Below are positions 43,713 through 55,134 of a stretch of DNA of 64,000 nucleotides, piece after piece. The notes under the pieces were generated by a model. It was given only the letters and a program-made list of their open reading frames with translations, had not been told where the DNA came from and did not search any database. The position numbers and the translations under genes were made by a program. Positions within the stretch are counted from its first letter, which is position 1. Each line of letters opens with the position of its first letter. This stretch comes from Helichrysum umbraculigerum (lineage: Eukaryota; Streptophyta; Magnoliopsida; Asterales; Asteraceae), in assembly GCA_949592205.1 (NCBI GenBank), contig CATIUR010000003.1:83849001-83913000 (forward strand), written 5' to 3'.

Positions 43713-43732
43713 GATTGGTATCAGAGCCTGAG
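43713..43732 (+). other. TRG-1 primer-binding site, tRNA-iMet type
   Basis: GATTGGTATCAGAGCCTGAG directly after the 5' LTR; almost identical to the Tekay-1 site. Confidence 0.92.
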
Positions 43733-44570
43733 GTTATAGCGAACTAGGTTGCATTTAGAGGACCTAGACTATAACCGTTAGGCTGTATTCCTCATTAGGT
43801 ATAACTGGTTCAGAAATTACATCATACGAATTTAATTTAACATAGCCTAGCTAACTATGTACAATTAAATGAAGATGATGTGAAGTCTGAAAGGGGTTAT
43901 GTTGAACAGGAAGACAATAGTAGACTCTGACCACGAGAGAACCGGGACTCAAGCTGTTTTGTGCTAGACACAACTAGGCGGATATATACGTGTATATGGT
44001 ATATGCGTATATGATTAAGCTATTATATATATATAATGTATATATATATATGGATATGCCTTGGACATGAATTATATGATAGGGCCTTGGATAAATCATA
44101 AGGACTTACCGGTCGTAAGTAGATCGAATCAGGGAAAATAGTACCGGGATGTGCCCTAGGTATAGAGGGTCATCTCTTCGAGAGAGTCTTACTCCGGTAA
44201 GGATAGAAAATCTTGTTCTTCATCCGTCGTTATGTTTAACGACCAAAATCAATATTCCTCTTAGGATTGAGATCTTTTCCTATCATTCCTAACCAATTCT
44301 CTCAAATCGGCAAACACCCAATGGATAATCCCGCGTTGGATAACAAACAAAATTTAAATATCTGTTCTGATGAGATATTCTTGACACTTCTGTAAACTTC
44401 AACTCTTGTAATCTGTTAGACTTGCATGTTAACTGATTACAATCCTATTATCTCTTATTGTCAAATGACATTTCATACGTCAGTTCATTTGTTCAGTATT
44501 CATATGATTAAGATAATCATTTACTTCGATTCAAACTCTGACATGTTCCTTATCTTGTTATTGAAGGAAC
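43733..44570 (+). other. TRG-1 leader between primer site and gag
   Basis: Non-coding. It shares GCGAACTAGGTTGCATTTAG and related words with the Tekay-1 leader (31300-31390, inverted), again tying the two elements. Unlike Tekay-1 it has no coiled-coil ORF here. Confidence 0.65.
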
Positions 44571-45689
44571 ATGCCTCCAAAACGAAAATCCTTCACAAAT
44601 GCTGAACTGGAACGACTCATCAACCAGCGAGTGACTGAAGCACTGGCTGCACAACAACCTCCTCCCACCAGCGGATCTGGACCAAACCCGAGGAGCACAG
44701 AAGTCAACAACGACGTTCCGGTGCCAAAACCCTGCACCTACAAAGAATTCCTCAATTGCAACCCTCTTACTTTCAAAGGTACGGAAGGAGCCATCGGTCT
44801 ACTACAGTGGATTGAGAAGATGGAGTCTGTCTTCCGTATCTGCAACTGCCCGGAGGACTGCAAAGTCAAGTACTCTATCTGCACACTACTGGAGGGTGCA
44901 CTCACCTGGTGGAACACTTATGCCCAGACGGTGGGGGTCGAGGAGGCTTACAAACTTCCCTGGGATGATCTGAAAAAGATGATGACCGAAGAGTACTGCC
45001 CTAGGGAAGAGATCCAATGACTGGAAACAGAGTTCTGGAATCACTCTATCAGCGGCAACGACATAGCTGGGTACACTACTCGCTTCCACCAACTAGCTCT
45101 CTTGTGTCCAACAATGGTTAACCCCGAGTATAAAAGGGTGGAGAGGTACATCTGGGGACTTCCTGCAAGTATCAGAGGGATGGTGACTGCTTCCAAAACA
45201 GGAACCATCCAGGCTGCCGTTCGTATGGCTCATAGCCTCATGGCACAAGTTGTCCAAGAAGGAAAGGACAACAAAAGGAAATCGGAGGGAAACTCTGACA
45301 ACCAGAGTCAGGCTACCAAGAAGCCTGCAACCACCAAAGTCAATGCCTCTGGATCTGGATCTGGAACAGAAAACAAGAAGGAGTACTCTGGAACAAAACC
45401 CTACTGTTCAAAGTGCAAACGCCACCATGATGGACCTTGTGGTGACCCCTGTGATAAGTGCAAGCGTTTTGGGCATCTTGCAAAAGATTGCCGAGTAAAA
45501 GCTTGTTTTGAATGTAGTGTAATGGGACACTACCGAAATGACTGTCCCAAGCTGAAAAACACCAACACTGCCAAAGGAAGGTTCTTCGTACTGAGAGCTA
45601 AGGACGCTCAAGCAGACCCTGACACTGGTACGTACAATTGTGCGTCATGTCTATTCTATTCCTTGATGATAAATATACAATTAGATTAG
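44571..45689 (+). pseudogene. TRG-1 Gag, one in-frame stop, pol lost
   Basis: ATG at 44571 opens a Tekay-like Gag (MPPKRKSF..; capsid words TFKGTEGAIGLLQWIEKMESVFRI). A TGA at 45018-45020, which fits CGA to TGA change, is followed by the same frame to 45689. Two zinc knuckles are present (CDKCKRFGHLAKDC near 45450 and CFECSVMGHYRNDC near 45507). The frame ends shortly after ADPDTG, where a Tekay gag-pol would enter the protease; none of the enzymatic part remains. Without the stop it would make a 372-residue Gag, so particles could have been supplied by this element and enzymes by another. Confidence 0.88.
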
Positions 45690-46407
45690 CAAATTGCGGA
45701 TAATAGAATCAGGAAGTGTAAAACGTAATTACACTTTAGAATTCAATGGCTAGGCTTTTTGGTCTAGAGCGGTAATTTGGATATCATTATTGATATACAT
45801 AGGCGAATAGGCCATCTTGTTGGAATCATTGTTGAAGGAAACTCATCGTTTGCCTAATCATGAATGTATCAGTGAAAATATGTGCTACAGTATTCGATTA
45901 GCTAAAACAGTATATGGCTAGGCATGCATGTTTTGGCATATAAATTGATTATCACTTCGGTGATCTAGTCGGGTATCACTTTGGTGATATAATCTGGTTA
46001 TCACTGCGGTGATCTAGTCGGAACATGGTTATCACGTTAGTGACATAAAATTTGGATAAGTATTGAAAAACTATATTTATTAATATAGGACATGTGTACA
46101 TTATGTCGGTGTTGATAGTTACATTGAACTTTAAGAACACCGTAGGAACTCATTGAATTCGGTGGATTATAAATCCAAATCATAGTGATACTTGGTAAGA
46201 CGGACCGACCCTGTTATGTAGGTAACGGGCGGGTAAAGAATCGGACTTCTCCATTATTCATTTGAGATCAGTAGGTTTAAACCTAACAAGGGGAGAAGGA
46301 TAAATCGGATGTCTTAGTGTTAGACATATCACATAGTCGGCCTTATTAGCACGCGAGCATAGGTTTCACTTGAATTTTGGGACGAAATTCTCCTAACAAG
46401 GGGAGAA
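45690..46407 (+). other. TRG-1 3' internal region with short inverted repeats and polypurine tract
   Basis: At about 45949-46046 the words TATCAC..GTGATCTAGTCGG recur four times, each ATCAC/GTGAT pair able to fold. The polypurine tract AACAAGGGGAGAA (46394-46407) abuts the 3' LTR, and a copy of it, ACAAGGGGAGAAGG, occurs at 46287. Confidence 0.75.
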
Positions 46408-46497
46408 TGTGACACCCGGTCAAAAAGGGCCAAAATTAGGGGCCAATTTAAACTTTAATTATTCGTACTCGGTACGAATCAAAAACAAAGTATTCGG

Positions 46498-46534
<37 letters not shown>

Positions 46535-47964
46535 CACGAAATGATTATTTAATAATCACAACGCGAATTAATCCGAAAGCACTCAGAAAACATGGAAATA
46601 AAAGTTGTCCCAAAACATCTCCAAACAAAATATTATTAACAGAAATAATATTACAGTACTTGGAAAATTTGCAAAACTCTTTTTGGATAATTAAAAGTAT
46701 CCGTAAGTTCAAAGTGAAACGGAAATACAAACTTAAACAATAGGATATAATACGACCGAATACATACAAATAAAGATTATACAATCAAATGCTCATTAGA
46801 ATCTCGCGTGTTTAGGACATTAGGAGACTTTGGACCGTACGTTCCTCGTTGGATATATTCACTGCTCGGATAGACTCAGGTGAGTCTCACAGCCCCATTT
46901 TTACTGTTTTTAAATATTGGGGTGAGATACAATGCTTACATGTTTTCGTGATCATATGTTATTTGATTAGTTAATTTGAGAATTAACTCAAGGAATTAAA
47001 TGATTATTTAGTTCAGATAACTATATTAGTTACATTGTTTGACTACCATTATTTGGTCTTGATTATCCTTGTTAAATTTCATATTGTACGAAACCTGCGT
47101 TGGTTTCATCATTGTTAAATTCATTATTGTTCGAAAACCTGCGTTGGTTTGTTCAATATTACGAAACCTGCGTTGGTTTCATCATTGTTAAATTTCATAT
47201 TGTTCGAAAACCTGCGTTGGTTTGTTCAATATTACGAAACCTGCGTTGGTTTCATCATTGATAAATTTAATGTTGTTCTAAAACCTGCGTTGGTTTGTTC
47301 AATGTTACGAAACCTGCGTTGGTTTCACCATTGTTTAAATCATTAGTTCGAAACATGCGTTGGTTTCATCATTGTTTTGAAAACTAAACTGTTTAATCAT
47401 TGTTTAGAAAACCTGCGTTGGTTTCATTATTGTTTGGGGAACCTGCGTTGGTTCAAATCATTATTTAGTAACCTTAATTGGTTAAATCATTGTTTTAGAA
47501 AACTTAATTGTTTTAAATCATTGTTTGGTTTATTAATTTAAATCCTTGTTCAGACGAAACATTTTATTATCGTCAAATTATCATGTTGATCACATCAATG
47601 TTTATGTTAAACCTGTGAGATTCACCAGCTTTATAGCTGACCCTTTTAGCGTTGTATTCTCAGGTGATCAGCAGTAGTAGGATGGCCCTCAGGATAAGCT
47701 ATCTACTCACGAGTCGCATGCATCCATTTTGACATGAAGATTTTCTTGCATTATATTTTGTATAATGATTATGTATTAAAATCTTCAAAACTACTTTTGC
47801 GAACTCGCTATTATGTTGTAAACTTTCACTCAAAACTTGTATTACTTTTGTAATATTTATCAACGTCTCATGTAGAGTCGTTTGCTTGTACTTTGGTGCT
47901 TTGTATATTGATTAGTCACACCCAAATCGTCGCTTCCGCAAATCATAAAATTGGGGGTGTGACA
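46408..47964 (+). repeat. TRG-1 3' LTR
   Basis: Near-identical to the 5' LTR except for the shorter AT tract. Carries the palindrome at 46873-46886 and the CCTGCGTTGG array at 47090-47457, where one core reads CATGCGTTGG. Confidence 0.95.
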
Positions 47965-48305
47965 TAATTGATAATTAAGTTTTTGATTATATAATAGTTC
48001 AATTAAGTCTTGGAAATTATATAAGTTAATTGATTGTAAACTTGAATATTTGGTGACAGTGATTGTTCACAATACATTAATGTTTAAATTTAATTAATGT
48101 TTGCTAAGTAGTTTATTTTATAAGACTTTTGTAATCATAAATTGATTCAGGGTAATCAATAAAAGATTTATAAGTTATATAATGCGTTTATATTATGGAT
48201 TATCTACACAAAAGAATTAATAAGGAAATTTTTAGATTGATTCAGGGGAATCAATGAAGGAATTTATGTTATTATTATTTTATTTGTGTTTATGTTTTGA
48301 TAGAT
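47965..48305 (+). other. Copia-A spacer before ORF4
   Basis: AT-rich, no ORF. TTGATTCAGGGGAATCAATG near 48237-48257 is part of an inverted repeat (TTGATTC/GAATCAA), repeated in variant form near 48144-48160. GTTTTGATAG before the ATG fits a splice acceptor. Confidence 0.55.
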
Positions 48306-49350
48306 ATGGAGATGCATGATCTATCAGATTCTGGAAGTGATATGTTTGATGAAATCGATGAGGATATCGATTATGATTTAGAAGAAGGAGAGTTTGTGCC
48401 TCCTGAAGATTGGACTTCTATTCCTGAGTCTGAGATAGACGAAGGTACTAATCCCGATGTAAATGTAGATGAGCACGTCGTCAGTCCATCAAAGACTGAA
48501 TTCGTTTTTAGAAATGAAGACGGAGAATCAGTTATTGATTTAGAAGCATTTGAAAACGATTCTACTGATTCAGAGGATGAATTTACTGATGAGATTGATG
48601 AAAAGCTTAAACATCTAGTCGGAAATCAAATGTTTATACAAGAGATGTTAAATAAGAAAAAGGAAAAGAAGCCACGTGTGATGAAAGAAGTTGATATTAC
48701 AGGAAAACGTGAGCTTAAGACTGGCATTAACGGTTGGTACTATGATTCAGAGTTAAAACTTTTTGCTATCAAGCGATATGATGGAGTCCAGTACTTTGAA
48801 AAGAAGCTGGTTGTATTTAGTTCCTTACCGAGATATGAAGTTCGAGACTTGGCTAGATTGGAGATGGTTAACCCTAGTAATGATGATTATGCAAAGTATG
48901 TTGAAAGAATTATAAGGACTGAGGGTAGACAATGAAGTTTGATCGAATTAAGCCAAGAGTTGGACGAACTATAAAGTTGAAGGAAAAGAGTCAGCGAACT
49001 GGAAGGAGACGTAGACAGAAAGTCTATCCAGCTGTCAAGTGTATACAGCAGATACCGATGAAGACTATGCCAATATTTTGAGAAATTTGAAAAGTTGGGG
49101 TGTAGATTATGCAACGGGTGAAACTGTTATGGTTGAGGCTAATGTTGACTATCTGACTGGAGAAAAGGAGATTTTGCGTATATATGATAAAAGACACTTG
49201 ATGAACCTCTCCAAGAGTGACTTGTTGATGTTATACAAGAACAAGATCATGTCTACTTATGGTTGGGGTGATGCTGCAAGAGATTATAAGAAGATGGTTA
49301 AAACATGCATCAAGTTGAAGATTTATACAGGAAGCAAAATTTACAAGTGA
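48306..49350 (+). pseudogene. Copia-A ORF4, second extra protein downstream of pol, frameshifted
   Basis: ATG at 48306 follows GATAGAT, the same AG-AT-ATGG context as ORF3. The N terminus is strongly acidic (DEIDEDIDYDLEEGE), then a Lys-rich hinge (NKKKEKKPRV) and a more globular part (GWYYDSELKLFAIKRYDG; YEVRDLARLEMVNPSNDDY). Two frameshifts follow: frame 0 ends at 48935, the sense continues in another frame from 48932 (basic, QRTGRRRRQKVYPAV), and in a third from about 49039 to 49350 (NILRNLKSWGVDYATGE..). Protein-like composition on both sides of each shift argues for one decayed ORF. I recall similar segments in Asteraceae Sire-like elements. Function unknown; it could be the C-terminal half of the ORF3 product if spliced. 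Confidence 0.55.
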
Positions 49351-49390
49351 AGACCAAAGACAACTTGAAGATAAAGAGGCTAGAGCTATT

Positions 49391-49404
49391 GTCAAGGGGG
49401 AGTC
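49391..49404 (+). other. Copia-A polypurine tract
   Basis: TCAAGGGGGAGTC directly before a TGTTGAGACATG LTR start; AAGGGGGAG is the usual copia form. Confidence 0.8.
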
Positions 49405-50013
49405 TGTTGAGACATGTTTTGTGACAACAGATCTAGCTTGTAATTGGACTAGTGTTATTGTAATCAAGTTTGTACATTCGTTTAGATTTGTAAATAAATG
49501 ATGTTAGTTTGTTAATTAATATTTGTTAAATATATTAGTATGTTAAAGTGTTAGACAAATATCGAATACAAACTAAATTCTGTTTGGCGAGATGAGATCT
49601 CAAGTCGCAAGACTTGGTCTTACGAGATGAGGTCTGGGATCGCAATAATCATAGCGAACCGAGATGTAATTGGGCTTCGGCTGGATTGCGAATTGAAGTC
49701 AACTCGCAAAGCCCACAGGCTGCGAGTTGATTTGCGATATTTATATGTTTTTCAATTCTTGAAAAATAGAACTTTTTAGGCATTCGATCTGATTTCTGCG
49801 AACTTATCCAGAGAAAACAAACATTCTAAAGGCTAGGCTTTGATTGTTTCATACTCGTAGCAATTAAAACAAAGCATATTAGTTGATAATCATATTATAA
49901 ATGCGATATTAATTATTATATAACCATATAACACGTATTGAGGGATTCCGCACCTTAATACTAAAGATAACCTCATTATCGATCCAAGAACTAGGGACTT
50001 ACATATTCATCGC
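49405..50013 (+). repeat. Copia-A 3' LTR, truncated by Ath-2
   Basis: Starts TGTTGAGACATGTTTTG after the polypurine tract. It runs at least 609 bp until the Ath-2 LTR edge at 50014. No CA-ending LTR terminus or 5' copy is in the window, so its full length is unknown. AAGTCGCAAGACTT and AAGTCAACTCGC motifs lie within. Confidence 0.7.
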
Positions 50014-51301
50014 TGATGTGTAAAATCTAGTTATAAAAATAAACTAAGAAATACCGATACTTAACTATTACACAACTGAGGTAAGTATACCCTATCGCTT
50101 ATAATATAGCTACAGTAAGTCTAGGTTCGTTCCACGGGGAATGTAAATTAAATACTTAAAATATAATTAATTTAAATACATACAAAAACTTGGGTTTGTG
50201 TAACCGAATTGTTACTTTGCTTAAACTACTAAAATTAAACTAAAAAGCAAGTAAACTCAGAAAGAGTTAAATTTGATTTATTAAACTTTTTCAGATATTA
50301 AAAACGACACTTACTTGAACTATTTCATTAATGACTTCAGGGTGTTTAATTAAAACCAGGTTATATAGCAATCAATGCTCATCTTAATTTAGATCAGGTT
50401 TAACGTTCGCCATGACCTTCACATAAATTTTAATTAACTAATTAATAATTTAATTTAATGAAAGACGTTTGCCAATATCATTACCTTATACATTTAAGTT
50501 TAATTATTTAACTTATACCAAATCTGCGTTCGCTATCATTAGATTAATCATACATAGACATATAATCAAATAATGAAATAACTTTGTGACAAACGTTCGC
50601 TATAATCACTAATTAAATCATTAACAAACTTCAATAATATAATAAAACTTAAACACATAATAGTTTCAATTAAACATTAATTAAATTGCATAACATCATA
50701 AGATAACACCCCTAATCATTAACTATTTCATGCAAGTAAGTGCAAAGAAATTTAGCCACTCATAATCATTATAAAATAAACACAAATAATAATTGAAAAT
50801 AAAGTAAACATTATTATTAAAATAAATAAAAGAATGTAAACAAAATAATTATTATGCACTTACAATGACTCCGCGTAACCCTAACTTCTCTTGCTCCAAA
50901 AGCGCGCTCCTAAACCCTTAGAAAAACCCCTAAATTCGAATTTAAGGTTAAAAGTTCGAATTTAGAATTTTATTTTCGACTTTGGGGTTTAATCCTATGA
51001 AAAAGTTGTACAAAATTCGTATGTAGAAGGCTGCTATTTATATTTGCTATAGGTCGGTCCCAACCGCCGATTGGTATATAAATTAGACCGCTGGTTGGTA
51101 AAATTTCGTAAGCTCCAAGATTCCTTCCACCGATTCTGCATTTGCTTGTTGACTTGGACAATACTTAAGACTTGAAATGGACCCCACTCTTTTTTGCTTC
51201 CTGCGCCCACGTGATTCTGCATATGTTCCATCAAAACAAGAACCATCATTATTCTTTATTATTAATATTATTATTATTATTATTATTTATATTAACGTTA
51301 T
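50014..51301 (-). repeat. Ath-2 3' LTR, distal part
   Basis: The 3' half of the LTR on the minus strand, from the CACATCA end to the LINE insertion. CCCAACCGCCGATTGG and AGACCGCTGGTTGG near 51059-51095 are the variant dyads. The last 16 bases, 51286-51301, are the left LINE target duplication. Confidence 0.75.
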
Positions 51302-54043
51302 TTTTTTTTTGGAAACGGAAAATAGATATATTAAAACACCACAACTTAGCAAGAAACTAAGAGTGGCAAAAGAAATACAAAGGAATATACAGTAAATTAA
51401 AAGGGGCAACGACCCCAATCCTCACTATTACAAGAAACCTTGCCCCTATGCTTAGTCCACAATAACGAATTGGAAATAATGTCTCCTATGATGGAAAAAA
51501 ATGATCTCCGAACGTTATTGAACACCACCTCATTTCTTGCTTTCCAAATCACCCATAACGTGCAATGAATTATAACCATAAGTATCTTTCTTTTCCTTTG
51601 GCAATTACCCTACTTGACAACAAAATCTATAAGATCTTTGACCGAAGATATGTGAGGAAGATTAACACCACACCATTTGAAAATCCATCTAATAATCATC
51701 AAAGATCTCGGACACCCAATAAGCGCATGATCCGAACATTCATTCATGATCCCGCATACTTTACAACAGCTCGAACCAACATTAATTCCTCTATCCATAA
51801 GCTCTTTAGCAATGGGTATTGTACCCATACATGCTCTCCAAACGAAACAGTTTACCTTTAGAGGAACCCAATTAATCCAAGGCATGATTATGGATCCAAA
51901 GATCGTAAACTTCTCATCTAAGAATTTCCTCACAGAATTAACACTGAACGAGCCATCATTGGATAACTTACATTTCAAACTATCAACCATGTCAGTAGGG
52001 AAGAAAGATGAAATAGCAAGAAGCATGGAACGAAACTCTTCAAAGTGTGCTTGATTGTTGAAAGCTTGCATCTAATTCCAAGAGAACATATTGGCACCTA
52101 TACGATCGGAAATTTTGCAATCTTTTTGTTTTTCGATCGCAAAGAGGGATGGAAAGCTTACTTGGAGTGTAACATCACCAACCCATTGATCCTTCCAAAA
52201 TCTAATCTTCTTTCCATTGCCGATGACAAAAGAAAATAGATCACAAAAACCCACTCCAAAACTACTTAGTTCTTTCAAGACACTACAAATGTTATTCCAT
52301 ACGCCTGATGCACTCACTTTGGACATTTGAAGAATATGTTTGTCTTGAAGATTATGAATAGCAGTAACAACATCTTTCCATAAGTACTTCTTATTATCCC
52401 TTAATCTCCACCACCATTTTATTAATAACGCACGGTTTTGAGATTTAAGAGATCCAACGCCGAGACCTCCTTTTTCTTTTGACGCCATGATCGTCTTCCA
52501 TGCAACCCAACTCAGCTTCTTGTCATTCGTACCTCCACCCCACAGGAACCTTCTTCTTATTTGTTCTAACCGATTAATGACACACAAAGGAGCTTTGTAA
52601 ATCGAAAAAAAATAAAGAGGAAGGCTACTAAGGATGGATTTAACGAGAGTTAGACGACCATCAAATGATAAATGTTTTGCTTTCCAATCAGATAGTTTCT
52701 TTTTGAATCGATCCTCAATCGAAAACCAATGCTTCTTGAGATTCATGTTCGCCCCTACCGGAACACCAAGATAATCAAAAGGAAAAGAACTAATGTTACA
52801 ACCAAGACCCAATACAAGTTCCTTGGTATAACTATCAGAAATGCCCACACCGAACAATCTTGACTTGTTAAAATTTACTTTTAAACCTGATGATGCGTGA
52901 AAGCATCTGAGGATCCTGGCCAGGTTCAATATATTCGACTTTGACACTTCACCCACGAAGATAGCGATATCGGCGTGAAATAAATGAGATACCAATTGAC
53001 CCTTTTCACCGATTCTTTTACCCTGATAAATTCCTTTGTTACACGCCGTTTTGAACGCCACATTTAGTCCCTCCATCGCAATGATAAACAGGAATGGCGA
53101 AAGAGGATCGCCTTGTCTCACTCCCTTTGAAATGCGAAATTCTTTAGTCGGCAAACCATTAATTAAAACTGAAGCAAATGACGATCTTAAGCAACCTTTA
53201 ATCCAATTTTGCCATTTTTCACCAAAATGCATTTGATCCATTACCGAGTCCAAGAAGTTCCAGTTTATCGAGTCAAAGGCCTTATCGAAGTCAACCTTAA
53301 ACAAAAACATTTGATTTTTCGAACGCTTGGACCAAGAAATAACCTCATTAATAATGAGAGGACCTTCCAATATGTTCCTATCGTGAATATAAGCCGATTG
53401 AATATCACTCACCACGCTGCCAATAACATCCTTTAACCGAATGGATAAAGCTTTTGCAAGAATTTTATATATACAAGCAATTAGTGAAATGGGGCAAAAG
53501 TCACTTAAATTGATAGGGTCCTTGATTTTAGGCAAAAGCGTTATGAACGAAGAGTTACATCCATTTGAAATAGAGCCAGTAGCTTCAAAATGCTTTATGA
53601 AACGCATAATATCAGGGATTAAGATATCATAATGGGCCTTTAAAAACTTGAACGTAAATCCATCGGGCCCGGGAGATTTATCACAACCACAGGCCCAAAT
53701 CGAGTCTTTGATCTCCTCGATAGAGAATGGACGTTCAATATGCAATCTTTGAGAATCCGAAAGCTTAAGGAAAAGAGAATTAACGAAAGGTGGACGAACC
53801 TCCCATTTCTCATGAAATTTCTGCGAAAATAATCTAAACGCCTCCTCCTTGATAAGCTTTGGATCTGAAACCCACGAACCGTCAATCGATAAACCATGTA
53901 TTTTGTTGTTACGATTCTTGTTTTTGAGTATGCCATGAAAAAACGAGGAATTTTCATCCCCGTCGATAACCCACTTGATACGAGCCCGTTGTTTCAAATC
54001 AAGCTTACGGCATTGATTTATTTCGAGCAATCTAGGATCAATA
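51302..54043 (-). mobile_element. 5'-truncated L1-type LINE
   Basis: About 2.7 kb on the minus strand, with a terminal T-run at 51302-51311 (poly-A on the sense strand) and a 16-bp target duplication TTATATTAACGTTATT at 51286-51301 and 54044-54059. It contains only the RT and C-terminal part of ORF2; the endonuclease and ORF1 are missing, the usual result of incomplete reverse transcription. The insertion is inside the Ath-2 LTR. Confidence 0.95.
51397..54030 (-). pseudogene. LINE ORF2 fragment: reverse transcriptase and zf-RVT region
   Basis: One frame runs from 54030 to 51397 with in-frame stops at 52072-52074 (TAG) and 51610-51612 (TAG). It starts upstream of the RT fingers (KWVIDGDENSSFFHG), then KSPGPDGF, SAYIHDRNILEG, VDFDKAFDS with the first catalytic Asp, GVRQGDPLSPFLF, and the position of the FADD box, which reads HADIAIF, so one of the two adjacent catalytic Asp residues is replaced. 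The tail has zf-RVT-like Cys/His spacing (VNCFVWRACMG; CCKVCGIMNEC) and ends near WVIWKARNEVVFN. In plants this family copies its own RNA at the target site. The stops and the lost Asp mean this copy cannot. Confidence 0.93.
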
Positions 54044-54512
54044 TTATATTAACGTTATTAGTTAATGTTAGAACAAGTTTTAGGATCAATATTATATTAT
54101 TATTATTTACTTATATTATTATATATTATATTATAATTATATTTATATTGTATTATTTTTTAGGCCAAATAATTATTTGGTCCAACTCGTAAACTCCAAT
54201 AAATCTTCAATCTAAATATTTACGCTCACTCCATTTAACTTCTCGAACTCACATATTCACGAACTTTATTTATTTTTATCACTTTTTAACAACTTTGTCT
54301 CAACTAAATTTTGGTTCAATTAACTTTTATACAAAAATTACTTTATTTACTTTATTTTCAACTCATTTTCGTTCCTTTTCTAATTTAAGCTCTATTTTTA
54401 CCTATTCTGTAAATATGAACGAAATAAGTATCTTTTATCAAATAATTATAATAAAAGTATATAAAAACTATGAAATATTAGTAAATAAATATGACATTAT
54501 TCAATGTTATCA
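54044..54512 (-). repeat. Ath-2 3' LTR, proximal part
   Basis: Begins TGATAACATT on the minus strand at 54512. The right LINE target duplication is 54044-54059. The words TAGGATCAATATTATATTA occur at 54033 and again near 54080, one inside the LINE edge and one outside. Confidence 0.75.
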
Positions 54513-55134
54513 AATTATCCCCACACTTAACTTCTACTTGTCCTCAAGTAGACTAAAACTAAACTACTAAATATAACTACACACCACTAATCCAAATATA
54601 ATTACTTATAAGCATAAAACTAATATTTAAAAATTAAAATAACCAAATTAAAAATCCGTTTTATATTTCAAAATTTAAACAATTTAATCAACATGGATAA
54701 CTATTTTGTTCATAAGGAAATAAAATTCCTTTATTATTATTATTATTGTAATATATAGCTCATAAATGATTACCAATATTGTTGTCTACTTAAACAATCT
54801 ATACTTATATTTCTGAAAACACATTTATTGTTAATATGTACATTACTTATGACCCCCACCTATGATATACCCCTAAAATTTAATCATGCATATTACTTTA
54901 TATATTAAAATAAGTGTATAAAAATCATTTTTAAGAATCAAGACATTGGTGACAGGTCTGCATTTTCACGCAACAAAGCGACATAACTTGATTCAAGTAA
55001 AGCAAACACTTTTAAATCAAACTAGCGGTGACATGTTAATACCTTAGTATAACATAGCGACATCGTTCGATAAATTTAGGAATCTTATGATTTTAAAATA
55101 ATTTATATTTCTTTTGCTTATTTATTAAGAATAC
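54513..55134 (-). other. Ath-2 internal 3' region
   Basis: Contains the polypurine tract and CTACTTGAGGACAAGTAGAA, shared with Ath-1 near 7921. No protein-like ORF. Interrupted at 55135 by Copia-B. Confidence 0.75.
54935..55071 (-). repeat. Two covarying hairpins in Ath-2
   Basis: Units at 54935-54994 and 55016-55071, read on the minus strand. The first has outer stem GAATCAAG/CTTGATTC and inner TGCGT-GAAA-ATGCA (one G-U). The second has ATCGAAC/GTTTGAT (one G-U) and a longer inner stem TGTTATAC/GTATTAACA with one bulged base, loop TAAG. Confidence 0.65.

Larger units (their letters stand above)
42102..47964 (+). mobile_element. TRG-1: Gag-only Ty3/gypsy element (TR-GAG type), Tekay-related
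   Basis: LTRs at 42102-43712 (1611 bp) and 46408-47964 (1557 bp), TSD TAATT at 42097-42101 and 47965-47969. LTRs start TGTGACACCC and end GGGTGTGACA. They differ by the length of an AT tract and about three substitutions seen by eye (near 42592, 43106 and 43615), so the insertion is young. The internal region has a tRNA-iMet primer site, a gag ORF with one stop, and a polypurine tract, but nothing of protease, RT, RNase H or integrase. Gag-only elements with intact LTRs are known in plants as TR-GAGs. Shared LTR blocks with Tekay-1 suggest a Tekay-like helper. Confidence 0.93.
50014..55134 (-). mobile_element. Ath-2: partial Athila-like element, minus strand, relative of Ath-1
   Basis: On the minus strand the order is internal 3' region (55134 to 54513), polypurine tract (AAGTGTGGGGATAAT), then an LTR that starts TGATAACATT at 54512 and ends CACATCA at 50014. 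LTR words (GTTCGTATAATATAGC-like, CAACCG.CGGTTGG dyads) and the two hairpins match Ath-1, but divergence is high. Its LTR is split by a LINE (51302-54043); its internal region is cut by Copia-B at 55135. The 5' part is beyond the right edge, so the target duplication cannot be checked. Confidence 0.8.
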
